Shown here in pieces: positions 17,994 through 26,212 of a stretch of 64,000 nt of DNA. The stretch comes from an uncultured Eubacteriales bacterium (GTDB lineage: Bacteria > Bacillota > Clostridia > Christensenellales > CAG-138). A model generated the notes under the pieces. It had not been told where the DNA came from, searched no databases, and saw only the letters and a program-made list of their open reading frames with translations. The stretch covers positions 55,444 to 119,443 of the forward strand of contig UQGA01000003.1 of assembly GCA_900540495.1 (NCBI GenBank), written 5' to 3'. A program made the position numbers and the translations under genes. Numbering within the stretch: the stretch's first letter is position 1; each line of letters opens with the position of its first letter.

Positions 17994-19970
17994 ATGCAAA
18001 ACGACCGGCTTGCCATTACGGCGATGCGCGTGCTCACCGCCGAGGCGGTACAGCGCGCCAATAGCGGCCATCCGGGCCTTGCCATTGGCAGCGCCCCCGC
18101 CGCTTTCACGCTTTGGAAGCAGATGAAGCACAATCCGAAAAATCCGAACTGGCCGGCGCGCGACCGTTTCGTGCTCTCGTCCGGCCACGCCTCGATGCTC
18201 GAATATACGCTGCTGCACCTGTTCGGGTACGGACTGACCATCGATGATCTCATGAATTTCCGCCAGTACGGCAGCCGCACGCCGGGCCACCCGGAGCACG
18301 GGCATACCGTCGGCGTCGAAGCGACGACCGGGCCGCTCGGCCAGGGCTTTGCCATGGCGGTCGGCATGGCCATGGCGGAAGCCCACCTGGCCGCCATTTT
18401 TAACCGTCCCGGCTATCCGATCGTCGACAACTATACCTATACCATCATGGGCGACGGCTGCATGATGGAAGGCGCGACCGCCGAAGCTGCCTCCCTGGCG
18501 GGCACGCTGCGCCTTGGCAAGCTCATCGCCATGTATGACAGCAACCGCATCACGATCGAGGGCTCGACCGATATTGCGTTCCGCGAGGATGTCGCCGAGC
18601 GCTTTGCCGCTTACGGCTGGCAGGTCCAGGTGGTCGAAGACGGCGAGGACATGGGCGCTATCGCCGCCGCCCTCGAAGCCGCGCGCGAGGATCGGGACCA
18701 TCCCTCCCTCATCATCTACCACACAGAGATCGGTCACGGCTCCCCGCTTGCCGGCACCGCGAAGGTGCATGGCGAGCCGATGGGGCAGGAAAACATCGAC
18801 GCAATGAAGCGCAACTTCGGCTGGAACTACGGGCCGTTCGAGGTGCCGGCCGAGGTGTACGAGCACATGCAGGCCATTATTGACAGCAAGCAACCTGCCG
18901 AGGACGCCTGGAACGCGTTGTTTGCCGCCTATGAAAAGGAATACCCGGAGCTCGCCGCCCGCTGGAAGGCCGATCATTGCGAGGAGCTCCCGGTGGATCT
19001 GCTCAATGACGAGTCGTTCTGGCATTTTGAGGGCAAGGCGGCCACGCGCCAGACGTCCGGCGAGGTGCTCAACCGCATCAATGCGCTGCTCCCCAACCTG
19101 TTCGGCGGCAGCGCCGACCTGGCTCCCTCCAACAAGACGGCGCTCAAGGGCGAGACCTCCTTCTCTGCGGACAACTATGCGGGCAAGACGCTGCACTTTG
19201 GCGTGCGCGAGATGGCCATGACCTGCGCCTGCAACGGCATTGCGCTCTATGGCGGATTGCGCACATTCTGCGCCACGTTTTTCGTGTTCGCCGACTACGT
19301 GAAGCCGGCGCTGCGCCTGAGCGCGCTCATGCAGTTGCCCGTGCTGTTCATCCTCACCCACGACAGCATCGGTGTAGGCGAGGACGGGCCAACGCACCAG
19401 CCCATCGAGCAACTGGCGGCGCTGCGCGCCACGCCCAACACGCTCGTGTTCCGCCCGGCGGACGCAAAGGAAGTCGCCACCGGCTATATCGCCGCGCTCA
19501 ATGCCAAAGGGCCGACCGTGCTTGCGCTGACGCGGCAGTCGCTTCCGCTGTACGAAAAGACAGGGCCGGGCGCACTGCGCGGCGGATATATTCTCCGGGA
19601 GCCCAAGGGCGGGCCGGATGTCATTCTCATCGCCAGCGGTTCCGAGGTGGAGCTGGCCTTTAAGGCGGCGGATATGCTCTCCGTGCAGGGGTATACGGCG
19701 CGGATCGTCTCCATGCCGTCTATGGAGCTGTTCGACGCGCAGGACGAGGCGTACCGGGAGAGTGTGCTGCCCAAGGCCGTGCGCGCGCGCGTCGCCATCG
19801 AGGCGGGCGCCACGTTCGGCTGGCATAAATATGTCGGGCTTGACGGCGCCGTAATTGGGCGCGACGCGTTCGGCGCGTCCGGTCCGCAGGCCACGCTGTT
19901 CAAAGAGATGGGCTTTACGCCGGAACACGTAGCGGAGGTCGCGCTCAACGTCATCCGCGCGCAGCGGTAA
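17994..19970 (+). CDS. tkt: Transketolase
   Basis: Transketolase moves two-carbon ketol units between sugar phosphates in the non-oxidative pentose phosphate pathway, using thiamine diphosphate and Mg. The full-length 658-residue form shows SSGHASMLEYTLLHLFGYG, the ThDP motif GDGCMMEG running to YDSNRITIEG, and the pyrimidine-domain segment FGVREMAM. I chose ATG 17994, with GGAGGGG 6 nt upstream, over an in-frame ATG at 17976 that lies before that site. It is monocistronic or read weakly into the next gene through a hairpin. Confidence 0.97.
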   Translation: MQNDRLAITAMRVLTAEAVQRANSGHPGLAIGSAPAAFTLWKQMKHNPKNPNWPARDRFVLSSGHASMLEYTLLHLFGYGLTIDDLMNFRQYGSRTPGHPEHGHTVGVEATTGPLGQGFAMAVGMAMAEAHLAAIFNRPGYPIVDNYTYTIMGDGCMMEGATAEAASLAGTLRLGKLIAMYDSNRITIEGSTDIAFREDVAERFAAYGWQVQVVEDGEDMGAIAAALEAAREDRDHPSLIIYHTEIGHGSPLAGTAKVHGEPMGQENIDAMKRNFGWNYGPFEVPAEVYEHMQAIIDSKQPAEDAWNALFAAYEKEYPELAARWKADHCEELPVDLLNDESFWHFEGKAATRQTSGEVLNRINALLPNLFGGSADLAPSNKTALKGETSFSADNYAGKTLHFGVREMAMTCACNGIALYGGLRTFCATFFVFADYVKPALRLSALMQLPVLFILTHDSIGVGEDGPTHQPIEQLAALRATPNTLVFRPADAKEVATGYIAALNAKGPTVLALTRQSLPLYEKTGPGALRGGYILREPKGGPDVILIASGSEVELAFKAADMLSVQGYTARIVSMPSMELFDAQDEAYRESVLPKAVRARVAIEAGATFGWHKYVGLDGAVIGRDAFGASGPQATLFKEMGFTPEHVAEVALNVIRAQR

Positions 19971-19983
19971 CGCACGGATCGCC

Positions 19984-20018
19984 ACGCCCGCGCAAATAAG
20001 GCGCGGGCGTCGCTTTAC
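19984..20018 (+). terminator. Hairpin between tkt and yjbR-like gene
   Basis: A perfect 10-bp stem ACGCCCGCGC / GCGCGGGCGT with a 7-nt loop is followed by CGCTTTACC. The T tract is weak, so it may only attenuate. Confidence 0.6.
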
Positions 20019-20035
20019 CCTTTGGAGGATCAGTC

Positions 20036-20425
20036 ATGAATCGCTACCAATGGCTGGACGCCTACCTGATGGAAAAGCCCGGCGTCGAAAAAGACTACAA
20101 AGCAGAATGGGCCTGGCTGCGCTACCGGGTGGGAGAGCGGTTGTTCGCGGCTGTCTGCTGTCCGGATGAGCGTTATGGCGCGCACGCCGGGCGCGAGATG
20201 GTCATTCTCAAGTGTGAGCCAGCTCTTGCCGAATTGCTGCGCGCCAAGTACGCGGACGTGGTGCCCGGGTTTTACAGCGACAAACGCCACTGGAACTCCG
20301 TCTATCTCGACGGCGCCGTGCCGGATGAAATCCTGCGCGGTATGTGCGACCAGTCCTACCGGCTCGTATGGGAAAAGTTGACGAAACGGCTGCAGCGCGA
20401 GATTCTTGCAAAAGCGTCTCGATGA
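20036..20425 (+). CDS. MmcQ/YjbR family protein
   Basis: The 129-residue soluble protein belongs to the MmcQ/YjbR fold family. It has the characteristic GFYSDKRHWNSVYLDG followed by VPDEILRGMCDQSYRLV. The family has a CyaY-like or DNA-binding-like fold, but no established biochemical role. TTTGGAGGAT precedes the ATG. It follows tkt by 65 nt on the same strand. Confidence 0.85.
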   Translation: MNRYQWLDAYLMEKPGVEKDYKAEWAWLRYRVGERLFAAVCCPDERYGAHAGREMVILKCEPALAELLRAKYADVVPGFYSDKRHWNSVYLDGAVPDEILRGMCDQSYRLVWEKLTKRLQREILAKASR

Positions 20426-20710
20426 CGGACGCGTCGCTTCGGATGCACCAGCCGGCCAGGCCGTCTCCCTGCGGCGGGCAGGACGGCCTGTGCGCCCGCT
20501 GCCCATGCGAAACGGCGGTAGGCGGCGGGCGGGCTGAAGTGTGCGCCCCGCCGGACGGCAGAATGATAACTTCATAGAAGATACGGCGGGCACCCCACAT
20601 GGGGGCGCCCGCCGCTTTATCCATGGACGGTCTGCGCGCCGGTGCGCCTGCCCGGCGGCATGACGCCCGGCACAGAACAGCGGCCGAAAATTTTGCTAAG
20701 ACGCCTTCGT
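20426..20710. other. Intergenic region with GC-rich hairpins
   Basis: No gene is recognised. Besides the terminator listed separately, AGGCCGTC (20458-20465) and GACGGCCT (20482-20489) can pair. The rest is GC-rich with no coding signal. Confidence 0.5.
20584..20620 (+). terminator. Terminator after YjbR-family gene
   Basis: CGGCGGGC (20584-20591) pairs with GCCCGCCG (20607-20614), with an inner CCCC/GGGG helix, followed by CTTTAT. Confidence 0.7.
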
Positions 20711-21583
20711 TCAGACGCGGCCATGGCCGCGATAGAAGACCGCAAGCGTGCCGGGGCCGGAGTGAGCGCCGATGACCGTGCCGATGAAGGAGTGGCGGAT
20801 CTCCAGCGACGGGTGCAGGCCGTGGATCATATCCGCCATCTTCTCCGCATCGGCGGGACAATCGGCATTGCAGATAATGATGAAGGGGTTGAGCGCCTCT
20901 TCAAACGTATTCTCGAACTTCTGCAACATGTTGCGCAGAGATGCATTGCGCCCGTTGACCTTGGCGCGCGGGATCAACCTTCCCTCCAGATCCATATCCA
21001 AAACGGGCTTGATGCGCAGCAGCGAGCCGACGAACGCCTCCGTCGAGCTGCAGCGGCCGCCGCGTTGTAGGTATTTCAGGTCGTCTACGGTAAACAGGTA
21101 ATGGAAGCTGAAGCGGTTGTCATTCACCCAATCATAACAGGCCAGCAGCGTTAACCCGCTGTCGCGCTGCATGGCGGTGTGCTCCACAACGAGCCCCTGC
21201 CCGCCGGAGGCGCCGCGGCTGTCCGCGACGCGAATGGTGCGTTCCGGATACGCCTGCATCAGCTCCTCTGCCGCCAGGTTTGCGCACTGGCACGTGCTGC
21301 TGAGCGCGCTCGAAAACGCAACGTGCAGGATATCGTTGCCCGCTTCAAGAAACGGACGCCAAAACTCAATGAAGCGCTGTGTGTTGACCAGCGCAGTGGT
21401 GACCATGCTTCCCTCCCGCATGTTGCGAAATACGGAAAAAGCAGACTCCTCCATCATGTCGTCCTGCTTTGGATCTCCGCCATCCACGGTGTATTCCATG
21501 CGGATGACCGGAATGCGCAGTTCCTCCAGGCGCGATGCCGGCAGATCCACCGTGGACTCCGTGGTGATGATATACTGTTCCAT
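20711..21583 (-). CDS. DegV family fatty-acid-binding protein
   Basis: DegV proteins bind fatty acids and can act as FakB partners of fatty-acid kinases. The 290-residue product opens MEQYIITTESTVDLP, then shows TTALVNTQRF, VAFSSALSSTCQCA and ADSRGASGGQG, all typical of the two-domain fold. It ends in the lipid-binding half containing IGAHSGPGTLAVFY. ATG 21583 has GGGGGAG 5 nt upstream; the frame stays open to 21775 without another good site. A possible promoter is TATAAT (minus, 21615-21620) with TTGCGC 18 bp upstream. Confidence 0.92.
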   Translation of the reverse strand: MEQYIITTESTVDLPASRLEELRIPVIRMEYTVDGGDPKQDDMMEESAFSVFRNMREGSMVTTALVNTQRFIEFWRPFLEAGNDILHVAFSSALSSTCQCANLAAEELMQAYPERTIRVADSRGASGGQGLVVEHTAMQRDSGLTLLACYDWVNDNRFSFHYLFTVDDLKYLQRGGRCSSTEAFVGSLLRIKPVLDMDLEGRLIPRAKVNGRNASLRNMLQKFENTFEEALNPFIIICNADCPADAEKMADMIHGLHPSLEIRHSFIGTVIGAHSGPGTLAVFYRGHGRV

Positions 21584-21690
21584 AACGGCTCCCCCGTTCC
21601 TCTGATTTGTCCTCATTATACCCCGAACATCCGTACCGGCGCAACCGTCCGGCAAAAAATTAACTTTGTATGACATTTTGGCCGAACCGC

Positions 21691-21719
21691 TTGTCAAACC
21701 GCCGCTCCACCGGTAAATT
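21691..21719 (+). promoter_or_regulatory. Predicted promoter of NlpC/P60 gene
   Basis: TTGTCA (21691-21696) and TAAATT (21714-21719) are 17 bp apart, 41 bp before the ATG at 21760. Confidence 0.6.
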
Positions 21720-21759
21720 ATATCTGTATTATTATAACGACGGACAAAGGAAGGCACAA

Positions 21760-23106
21760 ATGCAGATGCTGACAAATATCCTGCGGAAGGTATGCCGAAC
21801 AGCGGTCCTCTTTTTCAGAAAGTTGTCGCGCACGACGGCGCCGCTTTTTCATCGACTTTCCCAAATAACCGTCCGTCTGCTTCAACGGTTTTCCACGAAG
21901 TCCGTCCTGCTGCTCCGCCGCTTCCTGCGAACCTGCTATCGACTCGGCGCGCCTACCTGCATTTTTTGCGGCTGCGTCGTTCTTTTTGTGTTTACGGCGC
22001 TCATCCTGCTCATCACCGTGCCGCGGGCAAGGGAAGCGCAGGCGGCAGCCAACAGCAGCACGACCCTCCCCCCCGTCGTCACCGACGCTAAATCCGATAT
22101 AATATCGATCGATCCCGACGCCGATATGGAGCCGTCCGTCGTCCCGGACAATCCTGTCGAGGCGGTTGTGACGCCTGATCCTGTCCTTTCCGTTACGCCG
22201 GAGCCCACGCCTGTCATCCAATACGAGAAGGGGGACGAGGACCCGGTCATCGCGGAGATTCAGGAGCGCCTGATGGACCTTGGTTACATGGCGGCGGACG
22301 AACCTACGGAATACTTTGGCCCGGCAACACAAACGGCGGTTGAGCTTTTTCAGCGCCAACACGAGCTGCAGAAGGACGGTATCGTCGGCAACATCACCTA
22401 CAACCTGCTGATGTCCGGCGACGCCAAGCCCTATGTCATGTTTGAGGGGGCTGAGGGTAAGGACATCGAGGCATTCCAGCGCTCGCTCTATGAACTTGGG
22501 TACCTTGAGCGCAATAAGATCACGGGTTACTATGGAACGGATACCATTGCTGCCGTGCAGGCGTTTCAAAAGCGCAACAATCTGGCGCAGGACGGCAAGG
22601 CCGGCGAGCTGACAATAGCCGCAATCAACTCCGATTCCGCACGTCCCTCCGCAGAGCGCGAGAAGGAAATCGAGGAGGAAAAGAAAAAGGCGGCCGAAGA
22701 GGCGGCCAAAAAGACGGTTGCCGCACGCATCGAAACCTTTATCGACGCGGCGGAGGATCAACTTGGCAAGCCCTATATTCTTGGTGACAGCGGCCCGGAT
22801 TCCTATGATTGCTCGGGACTTGTGTATTATTGTCTGCGCAAGGCCAGCGTCTACACCCGCCGACTGAACGCCGCCGGCTTTTCGGAAACCTCCTCCTGGA
22901 AGAAGATCACCTCCATCAACAGTCTCAAGCGCGGTGACCTGATCTTCTTCAAGTCCGACAGCAGCGACCGTGTCAGTCATGTTGGCATTTATCTGGGTGG
23001 GAACACCATGATTGACGCCTCCGCCTCCGAGGGCAAGGTCGTCAAGCGTTCGCTTGGTTCGTGGAGCCGACGCAACTTCGTTTGCGGTCGCCGTCCGATC
23101 TCCTGA
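21760..23106 (+). CDS. NlpC/P60 cell-wall hydrolase with two peptidoglycan-binding repeats
   Basis: The 448-residue protein is predicted to cleave peptidoglycan stem peptides outside the cell. It begins with an unusual ~65-residue basic, amphipathic cytoplasmic segment, then one membrane helix (~66-87) and an acidic Pro-rich linker. Two PG_binding_1 repeats follow (~160-285: DPVIAEIQERLMDLGY and DIEAFQRSLYELGY). A Lys/Glu coiled coil leads to NlpC/P60 (~320-448) with Cys351 in SYDCSGLVYY and His407 in SHVGIYLG. The third site, usually His, reads Asp in TMIDAS. AAGGAAGG precedes ATG 21760. Confidence 0.93.
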   Translation: MQMLTNILRKVCRTAVLFFRKLSRTTAPLFHRLSQITVRLLQRFSTKSVLLLRRFLRTCYRLGAPTCIFCGCVVLFVFTALILLITVPRAREAQAAANSSTTLPPVVTDAKSDIISIDPDADMEPSVVPDNPVEAVVTPDPVLSVTPEPTPVIQYEKGDEDPVIAEIQERLMDLGYMAADEPTEYFGPATQTAVELFQRQHELQKDGIVGNITYNLLMSGDAKPYVMFEGAEGKDIEAFQRSLYELGYLERNKITGYYGTDTIAAVQAFQKRNNLAQDGKAGELTIAAINSDSARPSAEREKEIEEEKKKAAEEAAKKTVAARIETFIDAAEDQLGKPYILGDSGPDSYDCSGLVYYCLRKASVYTRRLNAAGFSETSSWKKITSINSLKRGDLIFFKSDSSDRVSHVGIYLGGNTMIDASASEGKVVKRSLGSWSRRNFVCGRRPIS

Positions 23107-23190
23107 CGGAGGTGATTTCAGGCTCGCCTTGCCGCTCCTTTGCGCAGGAAATGCCGCTGGATACAGGGCAAATATGCGCGAAAATTATGC

Positions 23191-23219
23191 TTGACAATAT
23201 GTGTGATATCCTGTACTAT
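23191..23219 (+). promoter_or_regulatory. Near-consensus promoter of tRNA-Glu
   Basis: TTGACA (23191-23196), a 17-bp spacer and TACTAT (23214-23219) lie 14 bp before the tRNA. Confidence 0.85.
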
Positions 23220-23233
23220 GTTTAAGGTGCCAC

Positions 23234-23309
23234 GCTCGGTTCGTCTAGTGGCCTAGGACACCGCCCTCTCACGGCGGTAACAGGGGTTCGACTCCCCTAC
23301 CGGGTACCA
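23234..23309 (+). tRNA. tRNA-Glu (anticodon CTC)
   Basis: The 76-nt cloverleaf has acceptor arms GCTCGGT / ACCGGGT (two G-T pairs) and an anticodon stem CCGCC / GGCGG. The loop CTCTCAC gives anticodon CTC, reading GAG. The T arm is GGGG-TTCGACT-CCCC. The discriminator A is followed by an encoded CCA. Confidence 0.96.
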
Positions 23310-23336
23310 TCTCGGTTCGGGCTTTGTCCCGACGGT

Positions 23337-23361
23337 AAAAGCCCGCGGAAGCGGGCTTTTT
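23337..23361 (+). terminator. Terminator of tRNA-Glu
   Basis: AAAAGCCCGC-GGAA-GCGGGCTTTTT is a 10-bp stem with a T-rich 3' side, 27 nt after the tRNA. Confidence 0.92.
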
Positions 23362-23573
23362 CATGCGGTTCATCCGGCGTTTCCTTCTCATGAACCATCA
23401 GGTCTGGTGCAATCAGATTGTAAATTCAAGCTCGAAAACGGCCCCCGACCGTTTCGCGGCATGCGGTTCTTTTCCCCCGCCGCTATTCGGGCAGAGCCGC
23501 TTTTGTTTGTACGTGCGCGCCAGCACGGCCTGCCGAACGCAACGGACCGGCAACGGCGACAGGTCTGCCACAA

Positions 23574-23608
23574 GCAAGCAAAAGCCCGTTGACGCGATGG
23601 CAACGGGC
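23574..23608 (-). terminator. Terminator of ATP synthase operon
   Basis: GCCCGTTG (23584-23591) pairs with CAACGGGC (23601-23608). On the minus strand the stem is followed by TTTTGCTTGC, just past the atpC stop. Confidence 0.8.
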
Positions 23609-23633
23609 GGGAATGGACGGTTTGCTCCAATGG

Positions 23634-23942
23634 TTATTTTTCAACGGACGCCTCATCGGCAAGCACGCGCACCACGTTGTCCCGAACCGCGGCCAGTCCG
23701 GCCGCCACGGTCGCGCGCAAAACCGTCAGCCCCTCCAGCCTGGCTACGACGGTTCCGGAGGACAGCACAAACAGCGCAGGCATGTGCCCGTGCCGCACGC
23801 CAACGGTGCCACCGGGCGAGCCGTCGGGGCCGTCTGCGACGGGCAGGACGACCGAATCGCAGGGCATATCGGCAAGAATGCCCGAAGGCGTGACAATGCT
23901 CAGGTTGAGCGGCGCCGTCCGTCCCTCTCCACTCCGCTCCAC
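23634..23942 (-). CDS. atpC: F-type ATP synthase epsilon subunit, short form
   Basis: Epsilon sits on the rotor with gamma; its C-terminal helices can inhibit ATP hydrolysis. The product is only 102 residues. LNLSIVTPSGILADMPCDSVV and the closing VVRVLADEASVEK match the N-terminal beta-sandwich from start to end. The usual ~45-residue C-terminal helical hairpin is absent, because the stop follows directly after the sandwich. I chose GTG 23942, with AGGGGGCG upstream and only 2 nt after the atpD stop. It is the last gene of the operon. Confidence 0.85.
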   Translation of the reverse strand: MERSGEGRTAPLNLSIVTPSGILADMPCDSVVLPVADGPDGSPGGTVGVRHGHMPALFVLSSGTVVARLEGLTVLRATVAAGLAAVRDNVVRVLADEASVEK

Positions 23943-23944
23943 GA

Positions 23945-25345
23945 TTACGCCCCCTGCTGCTGTTTGTTTGCTTCGTAGACGTCGTCGATCGTGCCGGCCA
24001 TCAGGAATGCCTGCTCCGGTATGTCGTCGCAATCGCCGCCAAGAATCGCCTCGAAGCCGCGGATGGTCTCTGCAATCGGGACAAAGCGACCCTTAATGCC
24101 GGTAAAAGCCTGCGCCACATAAAACGGCTGACTCATAAACCGCTGTACCTTACGGGCGCGGCGAACCGTGAGCCGATCTTCCGGTGAGAGCTCATCCATA
24201 CCGAGGATCGCAATGATATCCTGCAGTTCGTTATACCGCTGCAGAACGCGCTGCACCTCTTTGGCCGCGGCATAATGACGCATGCCAACCACGTCCGGCG
24301 CCAGCATGCGGGAATTGGACTCCAGCGGCGCGACGGCCGGATAAATGCCCAGCTCAACAATGCTCCGCGACAGAACGGTCGTCGCGTCCAGGTGCGAAAA
24401 CGTGGTTGCCGGCGCAGGGTCCGTCAGGTCGTCGGCAGGTACATAGATCGCTTGCACGGAGGTGATGGAGCCGTTGCGGGTGGACACGATGCGCTCCTGC
24501 AGCTTGCCCATCTCCGATGCGAGCGTCGGCTGATAGCCGACCGCCGATGGCATGCGGCCAAGCAAGGCGGATACCTCGGCGCCCGCCTGTGTAAAGCGGA
24601 ACACATTGTCGATGAACAACATCACGTCCTTGTGCTTCCATTCCCGAAAATACTCCGCGATTGTCAGCCCGGCCAGCGGCACGCGGAGACGCGCGCCGGC
24701 CGGTTCGTTCATCTGTCCGAACACGAGCGCCGTCTTGTCAATGACGCCGGAGTTCTTCATGTCCTGCCAGAGATCGTTGCCCTCGCGCGAGCGCTCGCCC
24801 ACGCCCGCAAACACGGAAAACCCGTTATGCTCCGACGCAATGTTGCGAATCAGCTCCATGATGAGCACGGTCTTCCCCACGCCTGCGCCGCCAAACAGTC
24901 CAATCTTGCCGCCCTTGGCGTAAGGGGTCATGAGATCGATGACCTTGATGCCGGTTTCCAGAATCTCCGTGGCGGGTACCACGTCGGTAAACTTCGGCGC
25001 CGTATGGTGTATGGGCCACTTTTTGGCAGCCGCAATCGGGCCGCCGCGATCGATAGGCTGGCCGGTGACGTCAATCATGCGCCCGAGCAGCGCCTCGCTG
25101 ACCGGGATGGAAATCGGCGCGCCGGTGTCGACGGCGGCCATGCCGCGCGACATGCCGTCGGTCGAGTGCATGGAGATGCAGCGCACCTCGCCATTGCCGA
25201 GCTGTTGGAGCGTTTCAAGCGTATACGTCTCGCCATCCACCTTTACCTCAACCGCGTGGAAGATATCCGGAATGTGCTCCGCCGACGGGAACCGGATATC
25301 CACGACCGGGCCGGTAATTCTTGTAATGATGCCTTTTGCGGACAT
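23945..25345 (-). CDS. atpD: F-type ATP synthase beta subunit
   Basis: Beta carries the catalytic nucleotide sites of F1. The 466-residue product has the P-loop GGAGVGKT, the catalytic glutamate segment GVGERSREGNDL, and the family signature PAVAPLESNSRM. ATG 25345 is chosen with GGAGGT upstream; an in-frame ATG at 25357 is less well placed. The N-terminus KGIITRITGPVVDIRF is standard. Gene order gamma-beta-epsilon is the usual one. Confidence 0.98.
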   Translation of the reverse strand: MSAKGIITRITGPVVDIRFPSAEHIPDIFHAVEVKVDGETYTLETLQQLGNGEVRCISMHSTDGMSRGMAAVDTGAPISIPVSEALLGRMIDVTGQPIDRGGPIAAAKKWPIHHTAPKFTDVVPATEILETGIKVIDLMTPYAKGGKIGLFGGAGVGKTVLIMELIRNIASEHNGFSVFAGVGERSREGNDLWQDMKNSGVIDKTALVFGQMNEPAGARLRVPLAGLTIAEYFREWKHKDVMLFIDNVFRFTQAGAEVSALLGRMPSAVGYQPTLASEMGKLQERIVSTRNGSITSVQAIYVPADDLTDPAPATTFSHLDATTVLSRSIVELGIYPAVAPLESNSRMLAPDVVGMRHYAAAKEVQRVLQRYNELQDIIAILGMDELSPEDRLTVRRARKVQRFMSQPFYVAQAFTGIKGRFVPIAETIRGFEAILGGDCDDIPEQAFLMAGTIDDVYEANKQQQGA

Positions 25346-25374
25346 TGCGCCGCCCACCTCCGTTTAATCGATCG

Positions 25375-26211
25375 TTATTCGAGCGCCGAGACGTCGGATG
25401 CGGTCTCGATGATGCTTGCAGTCACCTCCGCCTGACGGCGGCGGTTGATCGTTGTTTCCAGATCCTGTGCGGATTGCTCGGCATTGTCATAGGCGGAACG
25501 CATGGCCATCAGCGTGGCCGCCTGCGCGCCGGCAGCGTGCTCGAGCGCGTGTGTGAACAGCGCGGTCTCCAGCGACCGCACCCGCAGCCAGGAAGCGACC
25601 GTCTGGCGGTCCGGAAAGTACAGAATCCCATCGTCCCCATCCGCATGCGGCGCCGTATCTTCCAAGGACACGAGCTGGCAACAGGACGGCGACTGCCGCA
25701 ACATGTTCACGTATCGCTGGCTATACACGTCCACGCCGGAAACCAGCCCGTCGTCGCAAAGCTGCCGGACAAAATCCGCCAGGCATTTTGCCTGTGCAAA
25801 CGTTGGTACGTCATCAAACGGGAATTCCCGCGTTACGGCAATGCCATGCTCCCGGCAAAACGCAGTGGCCATCTTCCCGCAAAGCACGACGAGCGGTTTC
25901 TGTGTCGCCTGCTGGTAGTGTTCATAAAACAGCCCCGTCATTTCTGAATGAAAGGCGCCGCACAGGCCACGATTGCCGGAAAACAACACCGCGCAACGCG
26001 GCTTCCCGGCCGCTTCCGGCGGCACGGAAAGCGTCGCATCCCCGGACAGTGCGGCGAGTTCACTGCAAATCGACGCATAGGGCCTCGCCGCCTCGCGCAT
26101 GGCGTTGACGCGCGAGAACTTCGCCGTGGCAACCGTACGCATCGCACCCGCAAGCTGGCCGGTCGCCCGAACGCTCCGCAGCCGTTTTCTGAGTTCGCGC
26201 AATGCGGCCAT
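25375..26211 (-). CDS. atpG: F-type ATP synthase gamma subunit
   Basis: Gamma is the central shaft that couples rotor rotation to catalysis. The 278-residue product starts MAALRELRKRLRSVRATGQL and ends with the conserved helix MAMRSAYDNAEQSAQDLETTINRRRQAEVT (residues shown in part: RSAYDNAEQSA). The Rossmann-like middle contains FSGNRGLCGAFHSEM. ATG 26211 lies 1 nt past the atpA stop with GGAGGC upstream. Confidence 0.97.
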   Translation of the reverse strand: MAALRELRKRLRSVRATGQLAGAMRTVATAKFSRVNAMREAARPYASICSELAALSGDATLSVPPEAAGKPRCAVLFSGNRGLCGAFHSEMTGLFYEHYQQATQKPLVVLCGKMATAFCREHGIAVTREFPFDDVPTFAQAKCLADFVRQLCDDGLVSGVDVYSQRYVNMLRQSPSCCQLVSLEDTAPHADGDDGILYFPDRQTVASWLRVRSLETALFTHALEHAAGAQAATLMAMRSAYDNAEQSAQDLETTINRRRQAEVTASIIETASDVSALE

Positions 26212-26212
26212 C

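Noticed and set aside
17949..19985. 678-codon open frame antisense to transketolase
   Set aside because: It mirrors the codon structure of tkt, has no ribosome site or recognisable domain, and its translation is Arg/His/Gly-rich as expected from antisense GC-rich DNA.
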